A DNA stretch of 64,000 bases from Clostridiales bacterium (GTDB taxonomy: Bacteria; Bacillota; Clostridia; Oscillospirales; Ruminococcaceae), in contig QAMM01000006.1 in assembly GCA_003150405.1 (NCBI GenBank), positions 70,172 through 134,171 of the forward strand. The letters are read 5' to 3'. Below are positions 43,288 through 52,116 of this stretch, one piece after another; position 1 is the stretch's first letter, and every line of letters begins with the position of its first letter. A program made the translations under genes and the position numbers. The notes under the pieces are model-generated. The model worked only from the letters and a program-made list of their open reading frames with translations. It had not been told where the DNA came from and did not search any database.

Positions 43288-43330
43288 TGGTTAAAGTTGG
43301 TATTTCACTTACAGCCCCGTAATATCCTCA

Positions 43331-43375
43331 AAAATAAAATCCGTGGAGTAAATGCTCCACGGATTTTATTTTTGC
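43331..43375. terminator. Bidirectional terminator between B7 and pncB
   Basis: Perfect 18-base arms starting AAAATAAAATCCGTGGAG, six-base loop. Confidence 0.85.
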
Positions 43376-43488
43376 GTTTCTACGATTTCTTTTATCATCA
43401 AGCGGCTGCCAGTTTTAATTCCGGATACAGCATCTCTGTTTGAAACAAATGAAGCAGGCAAAGGCCTGGGAAGAGAATATACTGACTT

Positions 43489-44928
43489 CTACCGCTTTTG
43501 CGAGAGCAGCGTCTGCTTGATGTCCCAGAGCTTCTGGGAGAGATCAACATAATAGTTGTGCGGGTTTTCAAACCGTTTGACCTCATCCCATTGTAGGTCA
43601 ATCTGGGTGCGGCAGTAGTCGCGGATTTGTTCGACCGGCGGGGACTGGTAAACACATTCTCCATTTTTAAAGATGGGTATAAGCAGTTCTCTGGCGGTGA
43701 AGTTGGTTAGAGTTTTGCGTTTCCAAGTATAATCTGGGTCAAAAATTTCGAGCGGTTTGCTCTCGTCAATGATTTCGTCGTGGACGCAGATAAGGTCGGC
43801 AATCGCCTTGCCGGAGTCGTTCTCAAAGATACGGTACACCTTTTTAAAGTGCGGATTGGTGATTTTGGCCGCGTTTTCGCTGATTTTGATTTTAGGAATA
43901 ATGGTTCCGCTTTCATCCTCTACCGCGCAGAGCTTATAAACGCCGCCGAATACCGGATCGCTTTTGGAAGTGATCAACCGCTCGCCGACTCCAAAGGCGT
44001 CAACCTTTGCGCCTTGAAGCAGAATATCCTGAATGATTGCCTCGTCCAGCGAATTGGAAGCAATAATTTTACAATCAGTCAGCCCTGCGTCGTCCAGCAT
44101 TTTACGCGCTTTTTTGGAGAGGTAGGTGATGTCGCCTGAATCTAAACGAATGGCGCAGTCGGTAATACCACGCGGCAGCAACATCTCCTTGAAGGCACGG
44201 ATGGCGTTGGGTACCCCACTTTTCAAGACATTGTAGGTGTCTACCAGCAGGGTGGCGTTTTGCGGATAAAGCTCGCAGTAGGTTTTAAAAGCCGTGTATT
44301 CGTCGTCAAACATCTGTACCCAGGAATGCGCCATCGTTCCGGTGGCGGGGACGCCGTAGCATTTATCGGTCAAAGTACAGGCGGTTCCGGCACAGCCGGC
44401 AATGTAGGCAGCGCGCGCGCCGAGGACGGCGCCGTCTGCCCCCTGTGCCCGGCGGGAGCCGAACTCACTGATGGCGCGCCCGTCTGCCGCACGGACAATG
44501 CGGTTCGCTTTGGTGGCAATGAGGGACTGGTGGTTTAATATAAGCAGCAGGTAGGTTTCAACAAGCTGTGCTTCAATAGCGGGCGCGCGGACGGTTAAAA
44601 GCGGTTCGTGCGGAAAGACCGGGGTGCCCTCTGGGACGGCATAAATGTCACCAGTGAAATGGAAATCACGGAGATAGTCGAGAAATCCCTCTGAAAAGAT
44701 GCCCTTTTCCCGCAAAAATTTTAGGTCGCTTTCTGAAAAGGAAAGCCGTTTGATGTAATCAATGGCCTGTTCCAGCCCTGCGGCAATGGCGAAACCGCCG
44801 CCGTCAGGAATCCGGCGGAAAAAGATATCAAAGTAGCAGATTTGATCCTTTTTTCCTGTTTCAAAATAGCCGTTTCCCATTGTGAGCTCATAAAAATCGC
44901 ACAACAGGGTATAGTTGTTTTTATTCAT
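43489..44928 (-). CDS. pncB: Nicotinate phosphoribosyltransferase
   Basis: 479 residues converting nicotinate and PRPP to nicotinate mononucleotide. Starts NYTLLCDFYELTMGNGYF, with ISEFGSRRAQG carrying the catalytic-loop region and RLDSGDITYLSKKAR in the phosphate-binding part. It is third in a minus-strand run nadE-pncA-pncB, so nicotinamide is deamidated, phosphoribosylated and completed to NAD by one gene group (the adenylyltransferase is elsewhere). Confidence 0.95.
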   Translation of the reverse strand: MNKNNYTLLCDFYELTMGNGYFETGKKDQICYFDIFFRRIPDGGGFAIAAGLEQAIDYIKRLSFSESDLKFLREKGIFSEGFLDYLRDFHFTGDIYAVPEGTPVFPHEPLLTVRAPAIEAQLVETYLLLILNHQSLIATKANRIVRAADGRAISEFGSRRAQGADGAVLGARAAYIAGCAGTACTLTDKCYGVPATGTMAHSWVQMFDDEYTAFKTYCELYPQNATLLVDTYNVLKSGVPNAIRAFKEMLLPRGITDCAIRLDSGDITYLSKKARKMLDDAGLTDCKIIASNSLDEAIIQDILLQGAKVDAFGVGERLITSKSDPVFGGVYKLCAVEDESGTIIPKIKISENAAKITNPHFKKVYRIFENDSGKAIADLICVHDEIIDESKPLEIFDPDYTWKRKTLTNFTARELLIPIFKNGECVYQSPPVEQIRDYCRTQIDLQWDEVKRFENPHNYYVDLSQKLWDIKQTLLSQKR

Positions 44929-44993
44929 GGCTGCTCCCTTCCATTAGGTCGTTTTTTATGGGAAAACCGTCTGGACGGCGGAACTCTAAAGCG

Positions 44994-45527
44994 TTACGCC
45001 GGACGGTGCGTCACTTCAATGTGCAGGCCGCCCATCACATCCAGTGCTTTTTGGTGAAGCTCCTGATCCGCGCCTGAGGTGCAGGAAGCATCGACGATAA
45101 TATGCGCATTGGGTAGAGCCGCTTTGGCGATAACAGCGTTGGACAGCACACAGATATTCGAGACAAGACCGACCAGCTCCACTGTGTCATAATCCTTGCC
45201 GCTCAGGTATTCGCCGAGCTTAAGGGAAGGAAAAGTCGGCTTTTCAAAGCAAGCGTCCTCCGGCCGCCGGAGCGCAGCGATGGTACCGGTAAGCTCCCAA
45301 CCGGCGCTGCCCTTAATACAGTGCTCCACCGGGAGATGCTTCCCTTCTTCGGTCGAGTAGTAATTCACTCCATGCGTATCCATTGTAAAAAGAATGTCGT
45401 TTTCCGCTGCACGATAGGCGCGTATCTTTTCGGCAATATTTGACTCAATTGCCTTCCCGCCGTCGAACCCGAGACTGCCGGAGACAAAGTCGTTCTGATA
45501 ATCAACAACAATGAGCAGCTTTTTCAT
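44994..45527 (-). CDS. pncA: Nicotinamidase (isochorismatase family)
   Basis: 177 residues. Catalytic triad visible: Asp9 (VVDYQNDF), Lys96 (FEKPTF) and Cys126 (SNICVLSNA), with MDTH (51-52 region) and HLPVEHC as metal-site residues. Hydrolyses nicotinamide to nicotinate. Ribosome site GGAGGTCTCCC before ATG. Lies 65 bases upstream of pncB, its pathway successor. Confidence 0.92.
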   Translation of the reverse strand: MKKLLIVVDYQNDFVSGSLGFDGGKAIESNIAEKIRAYRAAENDILFTMDTHGVNYYSTEEGKHLPVEHCIKGSAGWELTGTIAALRRPEDACFEKPTFPSLKLGEYLSGKDYDTVELVGLVSNICVLSNAVIAKAALPNAHIIVDASCTSGADQELHQKALDVMGGLHIEVTHRPA

Positions 45528-45734
45528 GGGAGACCTCCTGAAACGGCATGATGGCAGTCAAAAAGGAAGTAGCAATACCACTGGATGAACAGCAAAAGCG
45601 GGATATACTCAGGTGGCCTTATGGATGCTGTTGGCGCGGCAAACCGTTTGAAGAACCGCGTGGTTACCGCTATGTCTCGTCCCCTGTTAGTATGTTCTTT
45701 TTTGCTGCTTTAACATGCCTGTATGAAGTTGGTT

Positions 45735-47657
45735 TTACTTTGCTTCTAGTGAAATTTCTTCCACTTCCTTCTGCCAGAGGGTGGCAGAAGCGTCGCTTGG
45801 CATCCGCCAATCGCCGCGGGGCGAAAGGGCGACGGAACCGACTTTAGGGCCGTCTGGCAGACAGGAACGTTTGAATTGCTGGTTGAAGAAACGGCGGTAA
45901 AATATTTTAAGCCACTTTAAAATAGCAGCGTCGTCGTAGTTTCCCGCAAAGGCGTGCTTGGCAAGCCGGAAGATTTTAGCGGGCGGGAAGGCGTAGCGAA
46001 CGGCATAAAACAAGAAGAAGTCATGCAGCTCATAGGGCCCGACAAGGTCTTCGGTCTTTTGGGCGATTTCACCGTTTTCCGCCGGCAGCAGTTCCGGGCT
46101 GACCGGGGTATCCAGAATATCCAGTAAAACGTCACGCAGAGTTTCTTCCGATTGATCGGCGACATAGCGAACCAGATGGCGGACCAGTGTTTTTGGAATG
46201 GAGGCGTTGACGCCGTACATGGACATGTGGTCGCCGTTGTAGGTGGCCCAGCCGAGCGCCAGCTCGGACAGGTCACCAGTGCCGACCACAAGGCCGTTTG
46301 TCTGGTTGGCAATATCCATTAACACCTGGGTGCGTTCCCGCGCCTGGCTGTTTTCGAAAACCACATCATGGTTATCAAAACTGTGGCCAATGTCCTCAAA
46401 ATGTCGGGAAACTGCCGGGCCAATATCCACTCTGCGCAGGGTGACGCCAAGCTGTTCACAGAGCAGTTCGGCGTTGCTTCGGGTGCGCTCAGTGGTGCCA
46501 AAGCAGGGCATGGTCACCGCGACAATATTGGTGCGCGGGCGGGCAAGCAGGTCCATTGCGCGGACAGCTACCAGCAGCGCAAGGCTGGAATCCAGCCCGC
46601 CGGAGATGCCAATGACCGCGGTTTGGCTGTGAGAATGCTCCAACCGCTTTTTTAATCCCGCAGCCTGCATATTGAGGATAGCTTCGCAGCGTTCAGCACG
46701 GTCGGCGGCGTTTTCCGGCACAAAGGGGTGCGGGGAAACAAAACGGGTAAGCGTTGTTTTAGCGGGTTCCATTGAAAAAGGGATGATTTGATAGTCCGCT
46801 GTAAGAGAAGCAGGGAATGTATTCATCCGGCGGCGCTCGTAGGCGAGCTTGCAGACGTCAATTTCACTGACAATCAGTTCGTTGTGAAACGGCTTGGTTT
46901 CGCTGAGCAGCACCCCGTTTTCTGCAATGAGATCGTGCCCAGAGAAAACAAGATCGGTGGTGGATTCACCGTCGCCCGCATCGGCATAGAGATAACCGCA
47001 GAGCAGGCGGGCCGACTGGCCGCTAACGAGGCTACGGCGGTACTGCGCTTTGCCTATAGTTTCATCGCTGGCGGAGAGATTGCCAATGATGGTGGCGCCC
47101 GCCGCGGCGTGGCCTGTCGATGGCGGAGATGCAACCCATAAATCCTCACAGATTTCGGCAGCGAAGCAGAATTCTGGCAATTCCTCGCAGCGAAATAGCA
47201 GCCTGGAACCAAACGGAACCGATCCGCCTTCCCACGGATGGATTTCATTCTGCGGCGGCGCCGGAACAAAATGGCGCTGCTCATAAAATTCGCTGTAATT
47301 CGGCAAATTGGATTTTGGGACAAAGCCAAGCAGCCGCCCTTCATAAAAGATGGCAGCACAATTATAGAGCTTGCCACCGTGCAAAACCGGCAGGCCGACC
47401 GCCATCAACAGCTTTAATCCGGTGCTGACGCGGACAATTTGCCGCAGCGCGTCAAGAGCGCCGTCCAGCAGGGTGGGCTGCAAAAATAAATCGCCACAGG
47501 TATACCCGGTGATGCAGAGTTCCGGCAGGACAAGCACCTTTGCGCCCTGCCCGGAAGCGGCTTTCATGGTTTTTATAATGGAATCCCGGTTGTATATGCA
47601 GTCCGCCACCCGGATTTCCGGCGTACCGGCTGCTGCTTTGATGTATCCGTGCTGCAT
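45735..47657 (-). CDS. nadE: NAD(+) synthase (glutamine-hydrolysing)
   Basis: 640 residues. N-terminal nitrilase-type glutaminase domain ([16 protein letters not shown], then the [10 protein letters not shown] cysteine/glutamate region) and C-terminal ATP-pyrophosphatase domain ([41 protein letters not shown]). It amidates nicotinate adenine dinucleotide. The ATG at 47657 follows TTAGGAGAAATT; an ATG six codons upstream lacks a site. The glutaminase Cys reads as Glu-Ile-Cys-Glu-Asp, as in the family. Confidence 0.96.
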   Translation of the reverse strand: MQHGYIKAAAGTPEIRVADCIYNRDSIIKTMKAASGQGAKVLVLPELCITGYTCGDLFLQPTLLDGALDALRQIVRVSTGLKLLMAVGLPVLHGGKLYNCAAIFYEGRLLGFVPKSNLPNYSEFYEQRHFVPAPPQNEIHPWEGGSVPFGSRLLFRCEELPEFCFAAEICEDLWVASPPSTGHAAAGATIIGNLSASDETIGKAQYRRSLVSGQSARLLCGYLYADAGDGESTTDLVFSGHDLIAENGVLLSETKPFHNELIVSEIDVCKLAYERRRMNTFPASLTADYQIIPFSMEPAKTTLTRFVSPHPFVPENAADRAERCEAILNMQAAGLKKRLEHSHSQTAVIGISGGLDSSLALLVAVRAMDLLARPRTNIVAVTMPCFGTTERTRSNAELLCEQLGVTLRRVDIGPAVSRHFEDIGHSFDNHDVVFENSQARERTQVLMDIANQTNGLVVGTGDLSELALGWATYNGDHMSMYGVNASIPKTLVRHLVRYVADQSEETLRDVLLDILDTPVSPELLPAENGEIAQKTEDLVGPYELHDFFLFYAVRYAFPPAKIFRLAKHAFAGNYDDAAILKWLKIFYRRFFNQQFKRSCLPDGPKVGSVALSPRGDWRMPSDASATLWQKEVEEISLEAK

Positions 47658-47962
47658 AATTTCTCCTAACCGCATTTCACCGTTGCTGGTGGTGAAAACG
47701 CTTACCGTTAATTGCTTTTATTATAAACCCGCAGATAGGTAAAATGCAATGAATAACCCACGAAAACATTGAATGTTGAAAGAGTTTTTCCGTATGAAAC
47801 GAGAAATGATATATATCAGAACAGATTGGTTTTGTATAAATTATCTAAAAAATAAAAGATTTAGTTTAAAATCACGAATATTAAGTTGCATAAAAATGTA
47901 TTTGATTTTATACTAAAAAACAGATAAACAATTGGATTGCATGAATGCAGAGGAGGATGATT
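47658..47962. other. AT-rich divergent intergenic region
   Basis: About 300 bases between divergent nadE and the DUF4116 gene. AT-rich centre (47820-47930) probably holds both promoters; none is clear enough to call. Confidence 0.35.
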
Positions 47963-48301
47963 TTGGGCTGGGCAGAGGCTGCTATCAATTTTGCGTTTTC
48001 TGATGCAAACGGTGGAGAACGTGTTGACTGGGAACATCCTGGGTCGGTACTGAATTTAGTGAAAAAGGACGGAAATAACCTCGCACGTGCTCCCAAAAAG
48101 CTGCGGAACAGCCGGGACATTGTTTTGGCGGCGGTGCTTCAAAACGGGATGGCTTTAAAATATGCATCGGATAAACGGCGTGCGGACAGGGAAATTGTAT
48201 TAGCTGCTGTAGAGCAGAATCGCGACGCCTTGCAGTATGCGTCCCCAGAATTGCAAAGGCGAATCCAGTTTGTGAATGAAAAACCGATGATAGAGGATTA
48301 A
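47963..48301 (+). CDS. DUF4116 domain-containing protein
   Basis: 112 residues (start TTG at 47963, six bases after AGGAGG; in-frame ATGs at 47945 and 47957 lie before or against the ribosome site). Contains two short alpha-helical DUF4116-type repeats, DIVLAAVLQNGMALKYAS and REIVLAAVEQNRDALQYAS. Such repeats occur in proteins of unknown function, often as long arrays; this is a minimal solitary form. Confidence 0.72.
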   Translation: MGWAEAAINFAFSDANGGERVDWEHPGSVLNLVKKDGNNLARAPKKLRNSRDIVLAAVLQNGMALKYASDKRRADREIVLAAVEQNRDALQYASPELQRRIQFVNEKPMIED

Positions 48302-48343
48302 GAGGGAACAGGGATTCGGGACTAAATGCCCTTTTGTCTCCAT

Positions 48344-48378
48344 AAAAAACGGCATGGCACTTTGCCATGCCGTTTTTT
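48344..48378. terminator. Bidirectional terminator
   Basis: AAAAAACGGCATGGCA and exact complement around a CTT loop, between convergent genes. Confidence 0.9.
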
Positions 48379-48381
48379 AAT

Positions 48382-49404
48382 TTACTTTGCATCCAGCACC
48401 ATTTGCACAGCGGCTTTCTGCGCTGCAATGACGCGGTCGCACCAGGCGTCGTATTCCGGGTCCTCTTTCTGGCATTCCGGATGGGATTTAATGTAGTCAA
48501 TGGCTTTGCGCACCCCCTGGTCAAACCGGACGGTGGCAGTAAATTCCGGTACCAGCCGTTTCAGCTTGGCGTTGTCAAAAACCACCGAAGCCGCTTTGTC
48601 CCCGAGGAGATTGCCGCGGTAATCTTCGTCGCTGCAGGCGTCGAGAAATTCGGAGGAAACATGCACTGCTTTGAGCTCAACCCCAAGCGCCGACGCAACG
48701 GTTTCGTAAATCTGGTTCCAGGTCAGGGTTTCATCCGAGGTGATCTGCACCGCTTCGCCAATGGCGTGGATGTTGCCGATAAGCCCGGTAAAGCCGAGGG
48801 CAAAATCCGAATTATGGGTGAGGGTCCAGAGCGAGGTGCCGTCTCCGTGAATGATCACCGGCTTACCCTCCATCATGCGTTTGAGGTTCTGGTAGCCGCC
48901 TTTGCTGCCCTGCACGCCAAAGGGGACGCTGCGCTCGTCGTAGGTATGGCTTGGCCGGACGATGGTGACGGGGAAGCCCTCCTCACGGTAATAGTGCATC
49001 AAAAGCTCTTCGCAGCGGATTTTGTTCTGCGAATATCCCCACAGAGGATTGGAAAGCGGGGTGCCTTCGGTAATACGGTAATCCGAAAGGGGTGTCTGGT
49101 AAGCCGACGCGGAGCTGATGAAGATATATTGCTTGGTTTTGCCGGCAAACAGGCGGTAATCCCGCTCCACCTGATCCGGGGTAAAAGCGATGAAATCGGC
49201 AACGCAGTCAAAAGTCATGCCTTCAAGGGCTTTGGCGGCCGCGGCCTCGTCGCTGATGTCGCAGGAGATGGAATGGACGTTTTCAGGTAAATTCTGGCTG
49301 CGGTTGCCGCGGTTGAGCAGGTAAAGCTCCTCGCCCAGCTCTCCCAGCCGCTTGGTGATGGCCATACTGATGGTGCCAGTACCGCCAATAAACAGGATTT
49401 TCAT
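48382..49404 (-). CDS. NAD-dependent epimerase/dehydratase family protein
   Basis: 340-residue extended short-chain dehydrogenase. Rossmann motif FIGGTGTISMAITKRL at the start, SAYQTP and YSQNK in place of the usual catalytic Ser and YxxxK, and a C-terminal substrate domain (TLTHNSDFALGFTGLIGN). The ATG at 49404 follows GGAGGTCCTGTT; an upstream extension is unsupported. Related to nucleotide-sugar epimerases and chloroplast CSP41-like proteins; substrate unknown. Confidence 0.88.
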   Translation of the reverse strand: MKILFIGGTGTISMAITKRLGELGEELYLLNRGNRSQNLPENVHSISCDISDEAAAAKALEGMTFDCVADFIAFTPDQVERDYRLFAGKTKQYIFISSASAYQTPLSDYRITEGTPLSNPLWGYSQNKIRCEELLMHYYREEGFPVTIVRPSHTYDERSVPFGVQGSKGGYQNLKRMMEGKPVIIHGDGTSLWTLTHNSDFALGFTGLIGNIHAIGEAVQITSDETLTWNQIYETVASALGVELKAVHVSSEFLDACSDEDYRGNLLGDKAASVVFDNAKLKRLVPEFTATVRFDQGVRKAIDYIKSHPECQKEDPEYDAWCDRVIAAQKAAVQMVLDAK

Positions 49405-49593
49405 AACAGGACCTCCCGAACATTTATTTGATTGCATTATATAACGGCTGAATAGGAAATGCAATCTATTCTTCTGTTTTGGGAATCTGCCGGGGATTTC
49501 TGCGCTGAAGCCGGGCTTTAACGTGGTGCACAAGTGCTGCGGTTCCCGTCCATCCAGACAATGACATGCGAAGAAAGCGCCGTGTGTTTTTTC

Positions 49594-49622
49594 TTGCTTT
49601 TTTAACCATCTTGTATTATGAT
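49594..49622 (+). promoter_or_regulatory. Promoter of the ROK regulator gene
   Basis: TTGCTT (49594-49599), 17-base spacer, TATGAT (49617-49622), overlapped by the candidate operator. Confidence 0.6.
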
Positions 49623-49624
49623 GG
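49606..49624. promoter_or_regulatory. Candidate ROK operator, site 1
   Basis: CCATCTTGTATTATGATGG, an inverted repeat over the spacer and -10 of the regulator's own promoter. Its first ten bases equal one half of site 2 before the dehydrogenase gene. Confidence 0.5.
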
Positions 49625-49685
49625 GGACATTAGGAAAACATTTTTGCAAAAGTAGACCATCAAATTTGGGAACGGCGGTGAAAAA

Positions 49686-50816
49686 ATGCCAGAACAGGGT
49701 TTGCCTAGGCAGATTGACATCAAGCGAATTAACCGGAACCGCATTTACCGGTTTATTTATCAGAACGGAAAAACCTCCAAACAGGAGATTGCCTATAAAC
49801 TCAACATGAGCCTGCCCACCATTACCCAGAATCTTCGCCATTTGCAGGAGCTGGGACTGGTGGAGGAAAATGGGTTGTTTGAGTCCACCGGAGGGCGCAA
49901 AGCGCGGGTGCTGTCCTGCGTGCTGGACGCCAAAGTAGCCATCGGGCTGGACATCACCAAAAACCATGCAGGGATTGTTGGGGTGGATTTGGGCGGCAAC
50001 GTCATCCGGAACATTCGGGTGCCGGTGCGCTTTGCGGACGATGAAGCCTACTTTGAGCAGATTGGCGCGCTGGTGGAAAAATTTATCGACGGACTGAAGA
50101 TCGACCGGGCTAATGTCCTTGGAGTGGGAATTGCGGTGCCGGGAATCCTTTCGGCGGATCACCAAACGGTGGTTTATGCCTCTTTGCTTGGCTTTACCGG
50201 GGGGATGCTGGATCGGTTTGCGCGCTACATTCCATACCCCTGTGTCATGAGCAATGACGCGAATGCCGCCGGGACAGCCGAAATGTGGAACACGCCGGAG
50301 CACGGCAATATTGTTTACCTTTCTTTAAGTGATAGTGTTGGAGGTTCCATTTTTGTGGATAACGAGCTTTATACCGGCAATCATGAACGCAGTGCAGAGT
50401 TTGGGCACATGACCATTGTGCCGGACGGCAGACCGTGTTACTGCGGCAAGCATGGCTGTGTGGACGCGTACTGTTCGGTAAAAGCATTGTTGGAAGGAGT
50501 GGCCGGCACCCTTCCGGAGTTCTTTGCCATGCTACGGAACGGCGACCAGCAGGCGCGCGCCCGATTTGAAGCCTTTTTGGATTCCCTTGCAGTCACCCTC
50601 AACAATATTCGGATGCTGTTTGACTGCGAAATCCTGTTGGGGGGATATTTGGGCGGCTACCTGGAGGAATATCTGGAGACGCTGCAACATATGGCCGCCC
50701 AGCGCAATACCTTTGAGGAGTATGGTAAATATGTGCGTATTTGTCACTACCGATTAGAGGCAGCTGCGGTGGGGGCGGCCCTGCTGCATATTGGCCCGTT
50801 TATTGAAGGAATTTAG
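49686..50816 (+). CDS. ROK family transcriptional regulator (XylR/NagC type)
   Basis: 376 residues: N-terminal winged helix (TSKQEIAYKLNMSLPTITQN, about residues 32-51) and a ROK sugar-kinase-like domain with VGVDLGGNV, MSNDANAAG, HMTIVPDG and the zinc motif CYCGKHGCVDAYC. Such proteins repress sugar genes until the sugar binds. It precedes a polyol dehydrogenase and xylulokinase on the same strand, the probable targets. Ribosome site GGCGGTG before ATG. Confidence 0.92.
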   Translation: MPEQGLPRQIDIKRINRNRIYRFIYQNGKTSKQEIAYKLNMSLPTITQNLRHLQELGLVEENGLFESTGGRKARVLSCVLDAKVAIGLDITKNHAGIVGVDLGGNVIRNIRVPVRFADDEAYFEQIGALVEKFIDGLKIDRANVLGVGIAVPGILSADHQTVVYASLLGFTGGMLDRFARYIPYPCVMSNDANAAGTAEMWNTPEHGNIVYLSLSDSVGGSIFVDNELYTGNHERSAEFGHMTIVPDGRPCYCGKHGCVDAYCSVKALLEGVAGTLPEFFAMLRNGDQQARARFEAFLDSLAVTLNNIRMLFDCEILLGGYLGGYLEEYLETLQHMAAQRNTFEEYGKYVRICHYRLEAAAVGAALLHIGPFIEGI

Positions 50817-50853
50817 CGGATGTTCTCCGTCGCTTCTGTCAAAAAAATGCTGG

Positions 50854-50871
50854 CCATTTTGTACAAGATGG
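50854..50871. promoter_or_regulatory. Candidate ROK operator, site 2
   Basis: CCATTTTGTACAAGATGG, an 18-base near-perfect palindrome 40 bases before the -35 of the dehydrogenase promoter. Its complementary half CCATCTTGTA recurs at site 1. Confidence 0.5.
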
Positions 50872-50910
50872 CGAAACTGTTTTGCACCGGAATTATTCAT
50901 AAAATACAGC

Positions 50911-50939
50911 TTGACTTTTAACTTTGGCGGCGGTATTCT
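50911..50939 (+). promoter_or_regulatory. Promoter of the polyol dehydrogenase-xylulokinase genes
   Basis: TTGACT (50911-50916), 17-base spacer, TATTCT (50934-50939), about 95 bases before the dehydrogenase ATG. Confidence 0.65.
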
Positions 50940-51032
50940 TTAAATGTTAAGGCATATCAAAAAGTTTTATAAAAGTATTTTCAAAAAGCGTCAAAAACAG
51001 CCTAACAATTTACAATCTAGGAGGGTTAAGAC

Positions 51033-52073
51033 ATGAAAAACAAAGCATTTTTCATGACAGGGCTTGAAAAGATGGAAGCTCGTGAAGTGGCAATGCCATC
51101 TCCGAAAGAAAAACAGGTCATTGTAAAATTAGAGTATGTCGGAATTTGCGGTTCAGACGTTCATTATTTGGAAAACGGCCGGATTGGTGATTTCGTGGTG
51201 GATGGGGACTTTATCCTCGGGCATGAATGCGCCGGTATTGTTGTGGAGCTGGGCGAAGGCGTTGAGAATTTGAAGGTCGGCGACCGCGTTGCGCTGGAGC
51301 CGGGCATCACCTGCGGCCAGTGTGAATTCTGTAAAACCGGGCGCTACAACCTCTGCCCGGACGTTGAGTTCCTTGCAACCCCGCCGTACCATGGCTGCCT
51401 TGAAAACTATATTGCGTTCCCGGAGAACATGTGCTTTAAACTCCCGGAAAACGTGAGCTCCAAAGAGGGCGCGCTGGTTGAACCGCTTTCGGTTGGTATG
51501 CACGCTGCAAAACAGGGCAAGGTCACCTTGGGAAGCTCGGTTGTTATTCTGGGTGCAGGCTGCATTGGCCTTTGCACGCTGCTTGCCTGCAAAGCGTTTG
51601 GCGCAACCGATATCACCGTAGTTGATGTTATACCAAAACGCCTTGACTTCGCCATGAAACTGGGGGCAACCCGCGTGATCAATGGCAAGGATGTCAACAC
51701 CGTTGAAGAGTATCACAAGCTGACAAACGGCGCTGGTGCGGACGTTGTGCTCGAAACTGCCGGTTCGGTTATCACAATCGGCCAAACCCCATATCTTGTT
51801 AAACGCGGTGGAACCATTGTTCTGGTCGGTATGGCACCGCAGGATATTATTGAGTTCAACTTCGCAAAAATCATGGCGAAGGAAGCCGAAATTCAGACCG
51901 TCTTCCGTTACCGCAACATCTACCCGATGGCGATTAAAGCGATTTCCAAGGGGATTATTGATGTTTCCGGCATTGTGACCCACGAGTTTAACTTTGATGA
52001 AACACCAAAAGCGTTTGACTGTGCGCTTCACAACAAAAACGATGTTGTCAAAGCGGTCATTAAGATTGACTAA
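51033..52073 (+). CDS. Zinc-dependent polyol dehydrogenase (xylitol/sorbitol type)
   Basis: 346-residue medium-chain dehydrogenase. Catalytic zinc residues in GICGSDVHY and GHECAG, structural zinc site CGQCEFCKTGRYNLC, and nucleotide motif LGAGCIGLC. The IKAISKG and FDCALHNK C-terminal features fit the L-iditol/xylitol 2-dehydrogenase group. It oxidises a polyol to a ketose, which the next gene can phosphorylate (xylitol to xylulose). Ribosome site AGGAGGGTTAAGAC. Confidence 0.9.
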   Translation: MKNKAFFMTGLEKMEAREVAMPSPKEKQVIVKLEYVGICGSDVHYLENGRIGDFVVDGDFILGHECAGIVVELGEGVENLKVGDRVALEPGITCGQCEFCKTGRYNLCPDVEFLATPPYHGCLENYIAFPENMCFKLPENVSSKEGALVEPLSVGMHAAKQGKVTLGSSVVILGAGCIGLCTLLACKAFGATDITVVDVIPKRLDFAMKLGATRVINGKDVNTVEEYHKLTNGAGADVVLETAGSVITIGQTPYLVKRGGTIVLVGMAPQDIIEFNFAKIMAKEAEIQTVFRYRNIYPMAIKAISKGIIDVSGIVTHEFNFDETPKAFDCALHNKNDVVKAVIKID

Positions 52074-52116
52074 AAGCCCTTGTGCTTCCAGAAAATAAAC
52101 AACTGAGGTGTATGAA

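Noticed and set aside
45548..45847. Plus-strand ORF of 99 codons between pncA and nadE
   Set aside because: No ribosome site, overlaps the nadE 3' end by over 100 bases on the other strand, and no recognisable domain.
52108..52116. GTG start for xylB
   Set aside because: The GTG is part of the TGAGGTG ribosome site of the ATG at 52117.
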